Of a DNA stretch of 38,598 nt, positions 24,280 to 32,514 are shown piece after piece. The first letter of the stretch is position 1. Each line of letters begins with the position of its first letter. The notes under the pieces are model-generated. The model made no database searches and was not told the DNA's origin. It saw nothing but the letters and a program-made list of their open reading frames with translations. The position numbers and the translations under genes are program-made. Source of the DNA: an uncultured Clostridium sp. (GTDB taxonomy: Bacteria; Bacillota; Clostridia; TANB77; CAG-508); contig CAKNRV010000010.1 of assembly GCA_930991035.1 (NCBI GenBank), positions 1-38,598 on the forward strand, read 5' to 3'.

Positions 24280-25359
24280 CTAATCCCTAACATATTCATT
24301 CATTGGTTTCACCAAATATTTTAGCTCGTCCAATTTGTCTGTTGAAACATATCCTGCTTTACCATTAATTACATCTGGAATTCTATTTACTACTGTTGCA
24401 CAAGTAAGTTCAACTGTATTTGGTCTTGATACAACTATTGTAGTACTTGGCTCTCCTTCAATTGTCCATTCATTTTTATCATAATCTTCCTTTGAATATA
24501 CTTTTCCTATGCACTGTGTTTCTAATGTAATTCCTTCTTTTGTCTTTGTTGTAACCACAGCACTCATTCCAGTAGCATCTCCTGCTTTTACTGTCATTCC
24601 TAATGTTGAAGATTCTATATCTTCTTTATATGTTTGTGGTACACATTCTTGTGTTTGACTAATTGGTGTTAACCCTAATTTAGAACATAGCCATCCATTT
24701 ACATTCCACATATATGAAGGAGAATATTCTCCAGAATTTATTATTTTTTGTCTATCTTCGTCACTCATTCTATCAACAGAAGCAATCTTTTTGTCAAATT
24801 CATCCAATGTTAGTCCTGCTCCGTGTGCTTCTGCCAATGCAATTCCATAATCTTCTACGTTATATGAAGAGCTTCCCTTTATTTTTGTAATTTTTTGTGT
24901 AGAACCTGCAATTGCGCTTATTAGCTCTCCCCAATAAATATCTTGATATCCACTTCCTGTAATTGTGCAATTGTTTTCTTTTGCAATCTTGTCTATTTCG
25001 TTTGTAACTGTTGGATTAGAGTTAAATGGATAAAAAGCCTCCTCACAAGTTGTAATTGCATTTATTCCAAGCTTTGCGCATAGCATCAACGCATCTTTTA
25101 CATCATTTAATAAACTCATTGTTGTAACAATAACAATATCTGGCTTTAAATCTTTTAGTAATGTTTCTGCATTGTTTGCATCAGTAACAGTTACTCCTCT
25201 TTTTTCTCCTCCAATTATTTCTCCAATATCTTTTCCAATAACTGCTGGATTTACATCAATTGCACCTACTACGTCTCCTCCTTTTTCAAAAACATAGCGC
25301 ATTGTATATACAGCCATTTTTCCTGTACCATATTGTACAACTCTTACTTTTCTGTCCAT
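24280..25359 (-). CDS. NAD(P)H-dependent amine dehydrogenase, 2,4-diaminopentanoate dehydrogenase-like
   Basis: This 359-residue protein has an N-terminal Rossmann domain (VRVVQYGTGKMAVYTMRYV, then GAIDVNPAVIGKDIGE) and the overall sequence style of the dihydrodipicolinate-reductase-like amine dehydrogenases such as Ord of the Clostridium ornithine fermentation pathway. It contains the characteristic TTCEEAFYPF (about 103-112) and GSGYQDIYWGELI (about 135-147) near the active site. By family it oxidatively deaminates 2,4-diaminopentanoate or a similar amino acid, feeding amino-acid fermentation; the neighbouring pathway genes (ortA/ortB, oraS/oraE) are not in the window, so the true substrate is open. 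It has its own promoter at 25391-25420. Confidence 0.82.
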   Translation of the reverse strand: MDRKVRVVQYGTGKMAVYTMRYVFEKGGDVVGAIDVNPAVIGKDIGEIIGGEKRGVTVTDANNAETLLKDLKPDIVIVTTMSLLNDVKDALMLCAKLGINAITTCEEAFYPFNSNPTVTNEIDKIAKENNCTITGSGYQDIYWGELISAIAGSTQKITKIKGSSSYNVEDYGIALAEAHGAGLTLDEFDKKIASVDRMSDEDRQKIINSGEYSPSYMWNVNGWLCSKLGLTPISQTQECVPQTYKEDIESSTLGMTVKAGDATGMSAVVTTKTKEGITLETQCIGKVYSKEDYDKNEWTIEGEPSTTIVVSRPNTVELTCATVVNRIPDVINGKAGYVSTDKLDELKYLVKPMNEYVRD

Positions 25360-25390
25360 ACTATCTCTCCTTTCAAAAAATTATATGTAG

Positions 25391-25420
25391 ATTATATCAT
25401 TAAATTTTATTTTTATACAA
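25391..25420 (-). promoter_or_regulatory. Promoter for the amine dehydrogenase gene
   Basis: Minus strand: -35 TTGTAT (25415-25420), 18-base spacer, -10 TATAAT (25391-25396), about 30 bases before the start codon; GAAAGGAGAG is the ribosome binding site. Confidence 0.5.
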
Positions 25421-25421
25421 C

Positions 25422-26165
25422 TTAATTAAATAAATTTTTAAAGAATTCAAAAATGCCAGTAAAAATACCTTTAACTATTGCCACTATAATATCTATTATA
25501 GTTTTTAAAATAGTATTTTCCTCATAAAAATTTACCATCCAATCGTGAGTAGGCGGTATAAACCATAGTATTAGAAAAATTCCTATCATAATTAAAATTA
25601 CAATAATTAAATCTCTTATATTTTCTTTTGTCCAGCTGTGTTTTACTTTATATCCTAAATTTCTTAAATACTCCTCATACGCATTTTTATATTCTTTATT
25701 AAGATTTTCTTGCATCTTTTTTCTTTGCTTTAACTCTTCTTTTTGAAGTTTCTTTTCATATGCCTTGTTTATATTATTTTGATAGTTATAATATTCTGAT
25801 TGCTTTCCGCTATTTGCTTGTCCATTTACATTTTGATTTTGCGTTTGCTCTTGATAGAAATTTCCAGGTTGCTGTTCTTTTCTTGTTTCTTGGCTGTATC
25901 TTATATCTTGCTCTTCTCTTTTACGTTGCTCTTCTTCTCTCTTTCTAGCTAGTTCTGCATCATAAGCTTTTCTCTTTTCTTCATTTCCAAGTACATCATA
26001 AGCATAATTTATCTCTTTCATTTTCTCTTCTGCAAAGCTTTTCTCTTTTCCAGTGTATAAATCCGGATGATACTTCTTTGCCAAAACTTTATATGCTTTT
26101 TCAATTACTTCGTTTGAAGCCTTTTCACTAACTTCCAAAATTTCATAATATGTACTATTTTTCAT
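25422..26165 (-). CDS. J-domain (DnaJ-like) protein with C-terminal membrane anchor
   Basis: Residues 1-70 form a J-domain with the essential HPD at 33-35 (KKYHPDLYTG) and the helix IV region NYAYDVLGNEEKRKAYD. Then come a long Arg/Glu/Gln coiled segment (about 70-95), a Gln/Asn-rich linker (about 95-135), a second charged helix (about 135-180) and a C-terminal transmembrane helix (about 186-204) followed by an amphipathic tail ending IFEFFKNLFN. It lacks the Gly/Phe, zinc-finger and substrate domains of true DnaJ, so it is a type III co-chaperone that probably recruits DnaK to the inner membrane face. Divergent to the DUF4364 gene. Confidence 0.85.
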   Translation of the reverse strand: MKNSTYYEILEVSEKASNEVIEKAYKVLAKKYHPDLYTGKEKSFAEEKMKEINYAYDVLGNEEKRKAYDAELARKREEEQRKREEQDIRYSQETRKEQQPGNFYQEQTQNQNVNGQANSGKQSEYYNYQNNINKAYEKKLQKEELKQRKKMQENLNKEYKNAYEEYLRNLGYKVKHSWTKENIRDLIIVILIMIGIFLILWFIPPTHDWMVNFYEENTILKTIIDIIVAIVKGIFTGIFEFFKNLFN

Positions 26166-26277
26166 TTAACTCCCCTTGCTTCAAAATTTCTACCAATATT
26201 ATAATAAAAAAATAGAATTTTAACAAGATTTATGATATAATTATTACTGTTCAAATATTTTTGTGAGGTGATTACTT

Positions 26278-27063
26278 TTGAAATTGACATCTAACGAAGA
26301 GACTTTAGCAGAAAGCAAAGTGCTTATTCTGTATATCTTAAGTAATGTAAAAAAAGCAATAACTAACAATGCTTTATACAAAATTGTACTTTCTGTAATA
26401 GATATGAACTATTTTTATTTTCAACAATTTTTATTAGATTTGGTAAAAAGCGATTTTGTTCTTAATTATGACAAAGAAGATCAACAAATGTATTTAATTA
26501 CAGAAAAAGGCCTTAGAACTCTAGAATTGACTGAGGACATTTTACCAGGAATTATAAAATTACAAGTAGATACAAATTTAAAATATGCTTTAGAAGATGT
26601 AAACGAAGAAAATTCTATTGTTGCAGAATACACACCAGTAAACGAAAATTATTATAATGTAACTTGTAAAATTATGGAAAACAATGAATGTCTTTTTGAA
26701 GTTAAAACTTTTGCAGGTTCTAGAGAACAAGCAAAACAAATAGTTGAAAATTGGAAAAAACACGCTAATACAATTTATCCATCTCTTTTAAATATTTTAA
26801 CACAGGATTTCGGAGACGAGAATTCTCAAGAGGAAAATAAAACATCTTCTTCAGACGAAATAATCGGTTCTCTAAGGGATGTATATAATTATGATGTAAT
26901 AAATAGAACAAATCTTCCAGATAATGATTTTGATTCAGATTCTAGTTCTGATAATTCTGAGGAAAATGCAAATCATAACTCAACTCAATCAGCTTCTAGT
27001 TCTTATGTTATAGATGGAAATCTTAATTTGTTTGATATGATGGATAAGGCAAATAAGAAATAA
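26278..27063 (+). CDS. DUF4364 family protein
   Basis: This 261-residue cytosolic protein matches the DUF4364 family of Clostridia: it starts KLTSNEETLAESKVLILYIL and has the conserved FQQFLLDLVKSDFV and LITEKGLRTLEL, which read like a winged-helix DNA-binding domain (about 15-85). A beta-rich part (about 95-165) and an acidic, Ser/Asn/Asp-rich tail (about 180-250) follow. The start is TTG with GAGGTGAT upstream. The family role is unknown; the winged helix suggests a regulator. It is a single-gene plus-strand unit, divergent from the J-protein and ending at a strong terminator. Confidence 0.82.
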   Translation: MKLTSNEETLAESKVLILYILSNVKKAITNNALYKIVLSVIDMNYFYFQQFLLDLVKSDFVLNYDKEDQQMYLITEKGLRTLELTEDILPGIIKLQVDTNLKYALEDVNEENSIVAEYTPVNENYYNVTCKIMENNECLFEVKTFAGSREQAKQIVENWKKHANTIYPSLLNILTQDFGDENSQEENKTSSSDEIIGSLRDVYNYDVINRTNLPDNDFDSDSSSDNSEENANHNSTQSASSSYVIDGNLNLFDMMDKANKK

Positions 27064-27072
27064 CTTTATATA

Positions 27073-27122
27073 AAGTAGAACCTATGTATTTCAATAAAAC
27101 TAAAAATACATAGGTTCCACTT
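27073..27122 (+). terminator. Intrinsic terminator after the DUF4364 gene
   Basis: An 18-bp stem with one mismatch (AAGT then GAACCTATGTATTT at 27073-27091 pairing with 27104-27122), loop of 12 bases, followed by TTTTATTA. It also faces the convergent proS gene. Confidence 0.82.
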
Positions 27123-27150
27123 TTATTAATTAATAAAATTCCAACTCACA

Positions 27151-28587
27151 TTAGTACTGTCTTCCCCAAGTTACCATTTTTGTTGCTGGTTTTCCACAAC
27201 ATACGCACTTATCTCCAATGTTTTCTTGTTCAAAAGGAATACATCTAGATTTTGCACCTGTAAGTTCGTGTATTTTTTCTTCACATTCGCTACTTCCGCA
27301 CCACATTGTTTTTACATATCCTTGATTTGTATTTAAGTTGTTTGTAAATTCATCCATATTATGTGCAATTGTTGTTTTTTCTTTAACTCTTTTTGCACAT
27401 TCGTTATACATATTTTGTTGAATATCTTCTAAAATTTCACCAAGTTTTTGTGGTAATTCTTCTATACTAACATCCATCTTTTCTGCTGTATCTCTTCTTA
27501 CTACTACGCATTTTTTATTTTCTATATCACGAGGTCCATACTCTATTCTTACTGGTACTCCTCTCATTTCCCAATCATTAAATTTGTAACCAGGAGAGTA
27601 CTGTTCTCTTGTATCTAATTCCATCCTATATTTGTCTGATAATAGATTATATAGTTCTTCTGCTTTTTCTTTTACTCCATCTTTATGCATAGCTACTGGC
27701 ACAATAACAGCTTGTATTGGAGCTACTCTTGGTGGTAGTTTTAAACCTCTATTGTCTCCGTGAGCCATAATAACTGCTCCTATTAGTCTTGTACTAATTC
27801 CCCAAGAGGTTTGATATGCATACTCTTCTTTTCCTTCTCTATTTTGGAATTTTATATCATAAGGTTTTGAAAAGTTTTGTCCAAAGTAATGAGAAGTACC
27901 GGCTTGCAATGCTCTTCCGTCGTGCATTAACGTTTCTACTGTGTATGTAGCTTCTGCTCCTGCAAATTTTTCTGTTTCTGTTTTTTGTCCCTTTAGAACT
28001 GGTATAGCTAATAAATTTTCTATTATATCAGCATATATATCTAACATTTTTAATGTGAATTCTTGTGCTTCTTTAGATGTTTCGTGTATTGTATGACCTT
28101 CTTGCCACAAGAACTCTCTTGAACGTAAGAATGGCCTTGTTTCTTTCTCCCATCTTAGTACATTACACCATTGGTTATATAGGTATGGTAAATCTCTCCA
28201 AGATTTTAACCATTTTGAATACATTGTAGAAAAAATAGTTTCTGAAGTAGGTCTTACACATAATCTTTCTTCTAATTCTTCTCCTCCACCTTCTGTAACC
28301 CAAGCAACTTCTGGAGCAAAACCTTCTACGTGATCTTTTTCTTTTTGTAATAAGCTCTCTGGAATTAATACTGGCATAGACAAATTTTTTACTCCACATT
28401 TTTTAAATTTCTCGTCAGCATATTTTTGAATATTTTCCCATAAAGCATATCCATAAGGGCGTATTGATATAAATCCTTTTACGCAAGTATAATCGGCAAG
28501 TTCTGCCTTAAGCACAATATCTGTATACCATTGTGCAAAATCTTCTTCTATATTTGTTATCTCTTTTACAAAATTATCATTACTCAT
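27151..28587 (-). CDS. proS: Prolyl-tRNA synthetase, archaeal/eukaryote type (ProS type 3)
   Basis: A class II synthetase that charges tRNA-Pro with proline. Seen: the N-terminal [20 protein letters not shown], motif 1 region [16 protein letters not shown], motif 2 with [17 protein letters not shown] and [23 protein letters not shown], motif 3 with [21 protein letters not shown], the anticodon-binding domain and the C-terminal zinc-type cysteines (CGSSECEE ... CVCCGKPA) ending in WGRQY. It lacks the editing insertion of bacterial-type ProRS. The start at 28587 (MSNDNFVKE) gives the family's usual N-terminus of about 478 residues; the earlier ATG at 28644 has no ribosome binding site and adds 19 residues. 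The repeated leader element is about 66 bases upstream. Confidence 0.94.
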   Translation of the reverse strand: MSNDNFVKEITNIEEDFAQWYTDIVLKAELADYTCVKGFISIRPYGYALWENIQKYADEKFKKCGVKNLSMPVLIPESLLQKEKDHVEGFAPEVAWVTEGGGEELEERLCVRPTSETIFSTMYSKWLKSWRDLPYLYNQWCNVLRWEKETRPFLRSREFLWQEGHTIHETSKEAQEFTLKMLDIYADIIENLLAIPVLKGQKTETEKFAGAEATYTVETLMHDGRALQAGTSHYFGQNFSKPYDIKFQNREGKEEYAYQTSWGISTRLIGAVIMAHGDNRGLKLPPRVAPIQAVIVPVAMHKDGVKEKAEELYNLLSDKYRMELDTREQYSPGYKFNDWEMRGVPVRIEYGPRDIENKKCVVVRRDTAEKMDVSIEELPQKLGEILEDIQQNMYNECAKRVKEKTTIAHNMDEFTNNLNTNQGYVKTMWCGSSECEEKIHELTGAKSRCIPFEQENIGDKCVCCGKPATKMVTWGRQY

Positions 28588-28653
28588 TTTACTCAATTCT
28601 TTCCTAATGCATAAATTTAGTTGTTTTTTCAACTCTTTATCCATTATTTTTAT

Positions 28654-28685
28654 ATTTAGGTTTTCAAAGGATTTACCTATAAACC
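28654..28685 (-). promoter_or_regulatory. Repeated 5'-leader element, copy 3 (upstream of proS)
   Basis: Minus strand GGTTTATAGGTAAATCCTTT followed by GAAAACCTAAAT. The first 14 bases and the last 11 are shared with the other two copies. The change AAAACCT to AAATCCT keeps the inner AGG/CCT pairing and the outer GGTTT/AAACC pairing, while one arrangement of the pseudoknot loses a pair. It lies in the 140-base leader between scpB and proS. Confidence 0.55.
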
Positions 28686-28727
28686 TTATTTTCGTTATAT
28701 ATTTTATAAAATAAATTTTCGAAAATT

Positions 28728-29390
28728 TTATTTTTGATTTTCTACCTCTTCTTTTAAACTACTTTCTTCCTCCCTTTCGGGCATTGGAGCCTCCGCTTCT
28801 ATCAACTTTTCATTTGTTTCGCTATTTACGTCGTTGTCCAAAATTTCGTCAATTACAATTTGTCTGTTTTCATCTAATTTATATCTTGGAAGTTCTGGTA
28901 ACTCACTAAGTTTTGTAATTCCAAACAATTTCAAAAATTCATTTGAAGTTTTATATGTCATTGGTCTACCAGGCGCATCTAGCTTTCCAGACTCTTCTAT
29001 CAAGTTATAATCCAAAAGCTTGTATATAGTTCCATCAGAGTTAACACCTCTTATAGATTCTATTTCTGCCCTTGTAACACAAGGATTATATGCAATTATA
29101 GCCAATGTTTCCAATGCAGCTTGAGATAAGCTTGGTTTGCTTCTCTTATCAAAAACAGGATAAATATATTCGTAATTTTCTTTTTTAGTACATAATTGAT
29201 ATGAATTTTCTACTTTTATAATATCTATTCCTCTATCTTCTTTTTTATAGTCTTCTTTTAAAGATTGAATTGCTTTCATTACTTCCTCTTCGCTTAGTTC
29301 AAGTGCAGACATAAGTTCGTTTACACTTACCTCTCTGCCTGTTGCGAATAGGATTGATTCAATTATACCTTTTGTTTTATTTTCATTCAT
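28728..29390 (-). CDS. scpB: Segregation and condensation protein B
   Basis: ScpB is the winged-helix subunit (kleisin partner) of the SMC condensin that compacts and separates chromosomes. The 220-residue protein shows the two tandem winged-helix domains: the first starts [19 protein letters not shown]; the second contains [24 protein letters not shown] and [13 protein letters not shown], with the well-conserved [18 protein letters not shown] (about 150-168). The C-terminal 50 residues are acidic and variable. scpA, usually directly upstream, would lie at 29391 and beyond but is not there: the next 225 bases have no gene on this strand, so scpA must be elsewhere. Confidence 0.94.
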   Translation of the reverse strand: MNENKTKGIIESILFATGREVSVNELMSALELSEEEVMKAIQSLKEDYKKEDRGIDIIKVENSYQLCTKKENYEYIYPVFDKRSKPSLSQAALETLAIIAYNPCVTRAEIESIRGVNSDGTIYKLLDYNLIEESGKLDAPGRPMTYKTSNEFLKLFGITKLSELPELPRYKLDENRQIVIDEILDNDVNSETNEKLIEAEAPMPEREEESSLKEEVENQK

Positions 29391-29516
29391 TATTAACTAC
29401 CTCGTATGTTTTCATTGTTACTATTGTAGTTTTTATATTTATAAGTTGATTTGTAAGTACTTTAGTAACATTATACATTTTACCATTTTTTTCTTTTATT
29501 GTAAACAGTTTAAAAC

Positions 29517-29545
29517 TTGACTTTACTATTTTTTATGTTTATAAT
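29517..29545 (+). promoter_or_regulatory. Strong promoter for the acidic 98-residue protein
   Basis: -35 TTGACT (29517-29522), 17-base spacer, perfect -10 TATAAT (29540-29545), about 70 bases before the ATG at 29616. Confidence 0.75.
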
Positions 29546-29615
29546 TTGTATAGTTTAAGTGTTTTAATAAAATTTTACGTCAAAAACAACATTTATTTTA
29601 AGGAGGAATATAATT

Positions 29616-29912
29616 ATGTATACATATAACAAAGACGACAAAAGCTATACTTTTTCTTTTGACGACATCAATCTTGACAATTTAATAGAAACCGATTTAG
29701 AATCAAAAAGTGAAAGTAATGCTACACCTGCAAATAACACCAACGAAACAGAAGAAAACAATACAGAATCTCCTGCACCAAGACCTCAAAAAATAGAAGT
29801 TATAAATGGTGGTAATGATTTAGATATATCTCCTGTTTCTGATTATATTGAAGTAGAAAAGCCAAAGAGTGAAAAAAAAGATAATATAGTTATTCCAGAA
29901 AACCAAGAGTAG
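29616..29912 (+). CDS. Acidic, probably disordered 98-residue protein
   Basis: I do not recognise this protein. It starts MYTYNKDDKSYTFSFDDINL, then is dominated by Asn, Glu, Thr and Ser (about 30-55), a Pro-rich bit (ESPAPRPQKIEV) and an acidic end (VEKPKSEKKDNIVIPENQE). There is no signal peptide or membrane segment. The ribosome binding site AAGGAGGAAT is near perfect and the gene stands alone between a near-consensus promoter and an intrinsic terminator, convergent to the SSB gene, so strong expression is expected in spite of its low complexity. Only the first 20-25 residues look ordered. Confidence 0.75.
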   Translation: MYTYNKDDKSYTFSFDDINLDNLIETDLESKSESNATPANNTNETEENNTESPAPRPQKIEVINGGNDLDISPVSDYIEVEKPKSEKKDNIVIPENQE

Positions 29913-29929
29913 CTAGACTTTTAATCACA

Positions 29930-29959
29930 AAAAATCAGGGTTTGTTTGCCCTGATTTTT
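29930..29959 (+). terminator. Intrinsic terminator between the acidic protein and ssb-like genes
   Basis: Perfect 11-bp stem AAAAATCAGGG / CCCTGATTTTT with an eight-base loop. The A- and T-ends let it work in both directions, for the plus-strand gene ending at 29912 and the minus-strand gene ending at 30010. Confidence 0.85.
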
Positions 29960-30009
29960 CTAGGAATTTTTTATGTTCAATCTTTTGTTAAATCTATATA
30001 TATTGTAGT

Positions 30010-30702
30010 TTATATAGCTTCCTTATTTTCTTCTTGAACTTCATTTTCGTCTGTCTTTTTGTCTATTACTTCTAGTGTTGCTACTGAAACTTCGTAAGCA
30101 ACTCTATTTTCTACCGTACCATCTTCGTGTTTCTTTTCGTATTGTCTTGATTGAACTCTACCAACTACTCTAATTTCTGTTCCTACTGCAACTGTTTCGC
30201 AGAATTTAGCATTTCTTCCCCAAGCTATACAAGGGATATAGTCTGATTTATTGTAAGATCTATTTACTGCTAAAAGTACATCTGCTATTTCTCTTCCAAA
30301 AGGTGTTTTTCTGTAAATTGGTTTTCTACAAATATAACCATCTAAAACAACTTCGTTTGTAATATAGTCTTTTCCTACTGGAATGTCAGCTTCTTGGTCT
30401 TCTAAAAATTCTACGTTTTTAGCAAAAACAGTTAATACTAATCTGTTCTTCTCTCCTTCGTAGCTGTTGTAAGATCTAAATTGACCTGTTACAGACATTT
30501 TGCTTTCTAATGGTAATCCCTTTTCTGTAATTAATCTTTCTGAGATTGTAATTGGTATTTCGTCATAATTTCCACTTAAACGTGGCACACTTAAACTAAA
30601 CACATAAAACTTTTCGCCATATATTTCGTGGCTTAGCTTTTTTTCACTTGTTACCTTTCCCACTAGTGTGATGTGGTTATTGTCTAAATACAAAGTATTC
30701 AC
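30010..30702 (-). CDS. Single-stranded DNA-binding protein with two OB-fold domains
   Basis: This 230-residue protein has two domains. The second (about 105-215) has clear SSB-family features: NEVVLDGYICRKPIYRKTP, ADVLLAVNRSYN, DYIPCIAWGRNAKFCE and VGTEIRVVGRVQSRQY. The first (about 5-100) has the same strand order in a weaker form (ITLVGKVTSEKKLS, FYVFSLSVPRLS, SKMSVTGQFRSYN, LTVFAKNVEFL). The short C-terminal tail is acidic (ENEVQEENKEAI), but lacks the DDIPF motif that binds partner proteins. Double-domain SSB-like proteins occur in some Clostridia; a separate normal ssb probably lies elsewhere. It has its own promoter and no co-transcribed neighbour. Confidence 0.85.
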   Translation of the reverse strand: MNTLYLDNNHITLVGKVTSEKKLSHEIYGEKFYVFSLSVPRLSGNYDEIPITISERLITEKGLPLESKMSVTGQFRSYNSYEGEKNRLVLTVFAKNVEFLEDQEADIPVGKDYITNEVVLDGYICRKPIYRKTPFGREIADVLLAVNRSYNKSDYIPCIAWGRNAKFCETVAVGTEIRVVGRVQSRQYEKKHEDGTVENRVAYEVSVATLEVIDKKTDENEVQEENKEAI

Positions 30703-30779
30703 TTAAATTTCCTCCCCCATTTGTTTCTTTTTTAATTTTTGTAGTAACAAATTAAAATCGTTTTTCCATCATATTTCCT

Positions 30780-30808
30780 ATTATACTACGTTTTTTTGGT
30801 TTTGTCTA
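30780..30808 (-). promoter_or_regulatory. Promoter for the two-domain SSB gene
   Basis: Minus strand: -35 TAGACA (30803-30808), 17-base spacer, -10 TATAAT (30780-30785), about 78 bases before the start. The leader has a run of Ts but no clear hairpin. Confidence 0.6.
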
Positions 30809-30862
30809 CATAAAATGTTATTTTTTTGCAATTTTTTTGTTTTTTTACCAATTTGTCTATTT

Positions 30863-31333
30863 TTATCTATATAATATTTTAATAATATGTGTTGCGATAA
30901 TTGCATAAGTTTCAATATTTTCGGTTATTTCCATCTGAAATTCTTGAGGTTCTATTGGTTGGTTATTCTTACTTAAAATAATTCTTTGTAAACAAATTAT
31001 TATTGTATTTTCATTAATACTTGATACTGCAAATGTCGATTTATTATTAAAACCATAAGTAATAACTGTTAAATTAAGATTATTGATTATTTCTATATTC
31101 ATTTTGATATCTTCATTAAGAATAATATACTTTGCGTTTGAAATAATTTTTCTAAGCTCTACTACATTTTTTATTTTACAATCTACTACAATAGTTTCAA
31201 ACTTGATATTTTTTATATTGTATATATTCTTATCATTTATGAAAATAATATTTTCTTCAGGCAAGATGGGCGACAAATTTGTTTTTATATATTTTTCATT
31301 TTTTGGATTAGTTATAATACCGATAAAAAACAT
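30863..31333 (-). CDS. Unknown 156-residue protein with Rossmann-like pattern
   Basis: I do not recognise a named family. The strand-helix pattern (FFIGIITNPKNEKYI, ENIIFINDKNI, FETIVVDCKI, AKYIILNEDIKMN, LTVITYGFNNKST) suggests a Rossmann-like alpha/beta fold. The segment ITYGFNNKSTFAVSS followed by IIICLQRII recalls the N-terminal and central parts of Mur-ligase-type proteins, but the P-loop and the catalytic domain are missing. No signal peptide. It is the last gene of a minus-strand stretch with a small secreted peptide and the second sortase module, separated from the former by 77 bases. Confidence 0.6.
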   Translation of the reverse strand: MFFIGIITNPKNEKYIKTNLSPILPEENIIFINDKNIYNIKNIKFETIVVDCKIKNVVELRKIISNAKYIILNEDIKMNIEIINNLNLTVITYGFNNKSTFAVSSINENTIIICLQRIILSKNNQPIEPQEFQMEITENIETYAIIATHIIKILYR

Positions 31334-31410
31334 TTTTTACTCCTAATGTTTATTTTATTAATATTATTGGTAATTATTAATAATTTATTCATAAAAAGAA
31401 GATTTTTCCA

Positions 31411-31614
31411 TTAATTTATTAAATTATTTATTGTATTACTATCTACATTATTAGATTCCATTGCATTTTGTTGGGTAGTAGCATTTGCAGAAGTTTGCTG
31501 TGTATTCATATTGGTATTATTGCTAAGTCCAGCAGCTGCCACAAAAAGTATTACGACAGTACATATTGCTATTATGTACGAATATATTTTAGATTTATCA
31601 ATTACAAAGAACAT
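31411..31614 (-). CDS. Small membrane-anchored or secreted Asn/Thr/Gln-rich peptide
   Basis: An unrecognised 67-residue protein: a short N-terminus, one hydrophobic segment (about residues 11-29, YIIAICTVVILFVAAAGL) and a low-complexity tail of about 38 residues made almost only of Asn, Thr, Gln, Ser and Ala (NTQQTSANATTQQNAMESNN). AGGAGG lies seven bases upstream, so it is very likely translated. The tail should be outside the cell. It lies 250 bases after the second sortase gene; this gap (31615-31865) has no gene. Confidence 0.65.
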   Translation of the reverse strand: MFFVIDKSKIYSYIIAICTVVILFVAAAGLSNNTNMNTQQTSANATTQQNAMESNNVDSNTINNLIN

Positions 31615-31865
31615 ACTAAAACCTCCTAAAATAAGTTACATATTTTATAGATTACTCTCAAAATTACCGGTTTAGCTTAAATAATCTAAAACTATTTTTT
31701 AGCTAATAACGATTTTCCTACCAAATAATTTCTAAACCTCAAGTTCTAAGATAATATGATTATATTCTTCCGGTCTTATAATTATTACTAATTTTTTAAT
31801 TTGGTATGGTTTAGTACATTTTTTATTTAGATTAAAGTATATGCTATGAATTTAGTATATATTTT

Positions 31866-32507
31866 TCAATCATATACTTCTATTGCTTTTACAACTACTC
31901 GTTTAATAGCTCCCAAAGTACAAGTTACTAATGTAAGTTCTCTTTCCCCACCGGTCTCATTTGATAGGCAACTAGTATCATATGGAGAGACTTTTTTTAC
32001 TTCGTACACTTTGTATGTTACTGTTCTATCATAAGTATCTGTTAGTTTTATTTCATCATCCTTTTCTAATGAACTTATTCTTCCAAACGTATCCCAATAA
32101 TTATGGCCAGCTATACAAAAATTGCCTGTTTGGTTAATTTCCGGACCACATATTTTGGTTACAGACACCAATAACGAATCTGTTGTAGTAGTTTCCAATA
32201 TATTTTTTTCTACATCTAATTTAGGAATTTTTATCTTTCCAATCACCTTGTATCCAGACATTTCTTTTGGTAAATTTTCATATTCTTTAAGATTTAATGT
32301 TTCTCTTGCTTCATTTATGTCTTTTTCGCCAATAATGCTTATATTTTCATTTTTAGATACTTCAAGTGCTTGAGTATTAACAACTCTTGAAAGAGTAACT
32401 AAATTATTTTCTTGCCTTGTTATACAAACAAAAAATAGTAAAGTAAATATTATAATCGTTATCAAAAGATAAATAATAATATTTTTCTTTAATTTTTCAC
32501 TTTTCAA
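31866..32507 (-). CDS. Sortase (class D-like), second sortase of the window
   Basis: A 213-residue sortase with an N-terminal transmembrane segment (about 9-28), a short linker and a catalytic barrel. The triad is visible: His135 in CIAGHNYWDTFG, Cys196 in LTLVTCTLG and Arg203 in IKRVVV. By family it cleaves an LPxTG-type signal and links the protein to the cell wall or to another protein. The gene directly upstream encodes a protein ending in LPQTG plus membrane anchor, its obvious substrate. The start is TTG, with AAGGAG 14 bases upstream inside the 3' end of the substrate gene. It is more compact than the sortase at 7733-8482, with no long linker. Confidence 0.9.
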   Translation of the reverse strand: MKSEKLKKNIIIYLLITIIIFTLLFFVCITRQENNLVTLSRVVNTQALEVSKNENISIIGEKDINEARETLNLKEYENLPKEMSGYKVIGKIKIPKLDVEKNILETTTTDSLLVSVTKICGPEINQTGNFCIAGHNYWDTFGRISSLEKDDEIKLTDTYDRTVTYKVYEVKKVSPYDTSCLSNETGGERELTLVTCTLGAIKRVVVKAIEVYD

Positions 32508-32514
32508 ATTATTA

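Noticed and set aside
23835..24299. 154-codon minus-strand frame opposite the GC-rich cassette
   Set aside because: It is the antisense of a gene with promoter, ribosome binding site and terminator on the plus strand; long antisense frames are usual in GC-richer DNA.
28588..28727. T-box leader upstream of proS
   Set aside because: The 140-base region is too short, and the conserved T-box sequence (AGGGTGGNACCGCG) and a terminator/antiterminator are absent.
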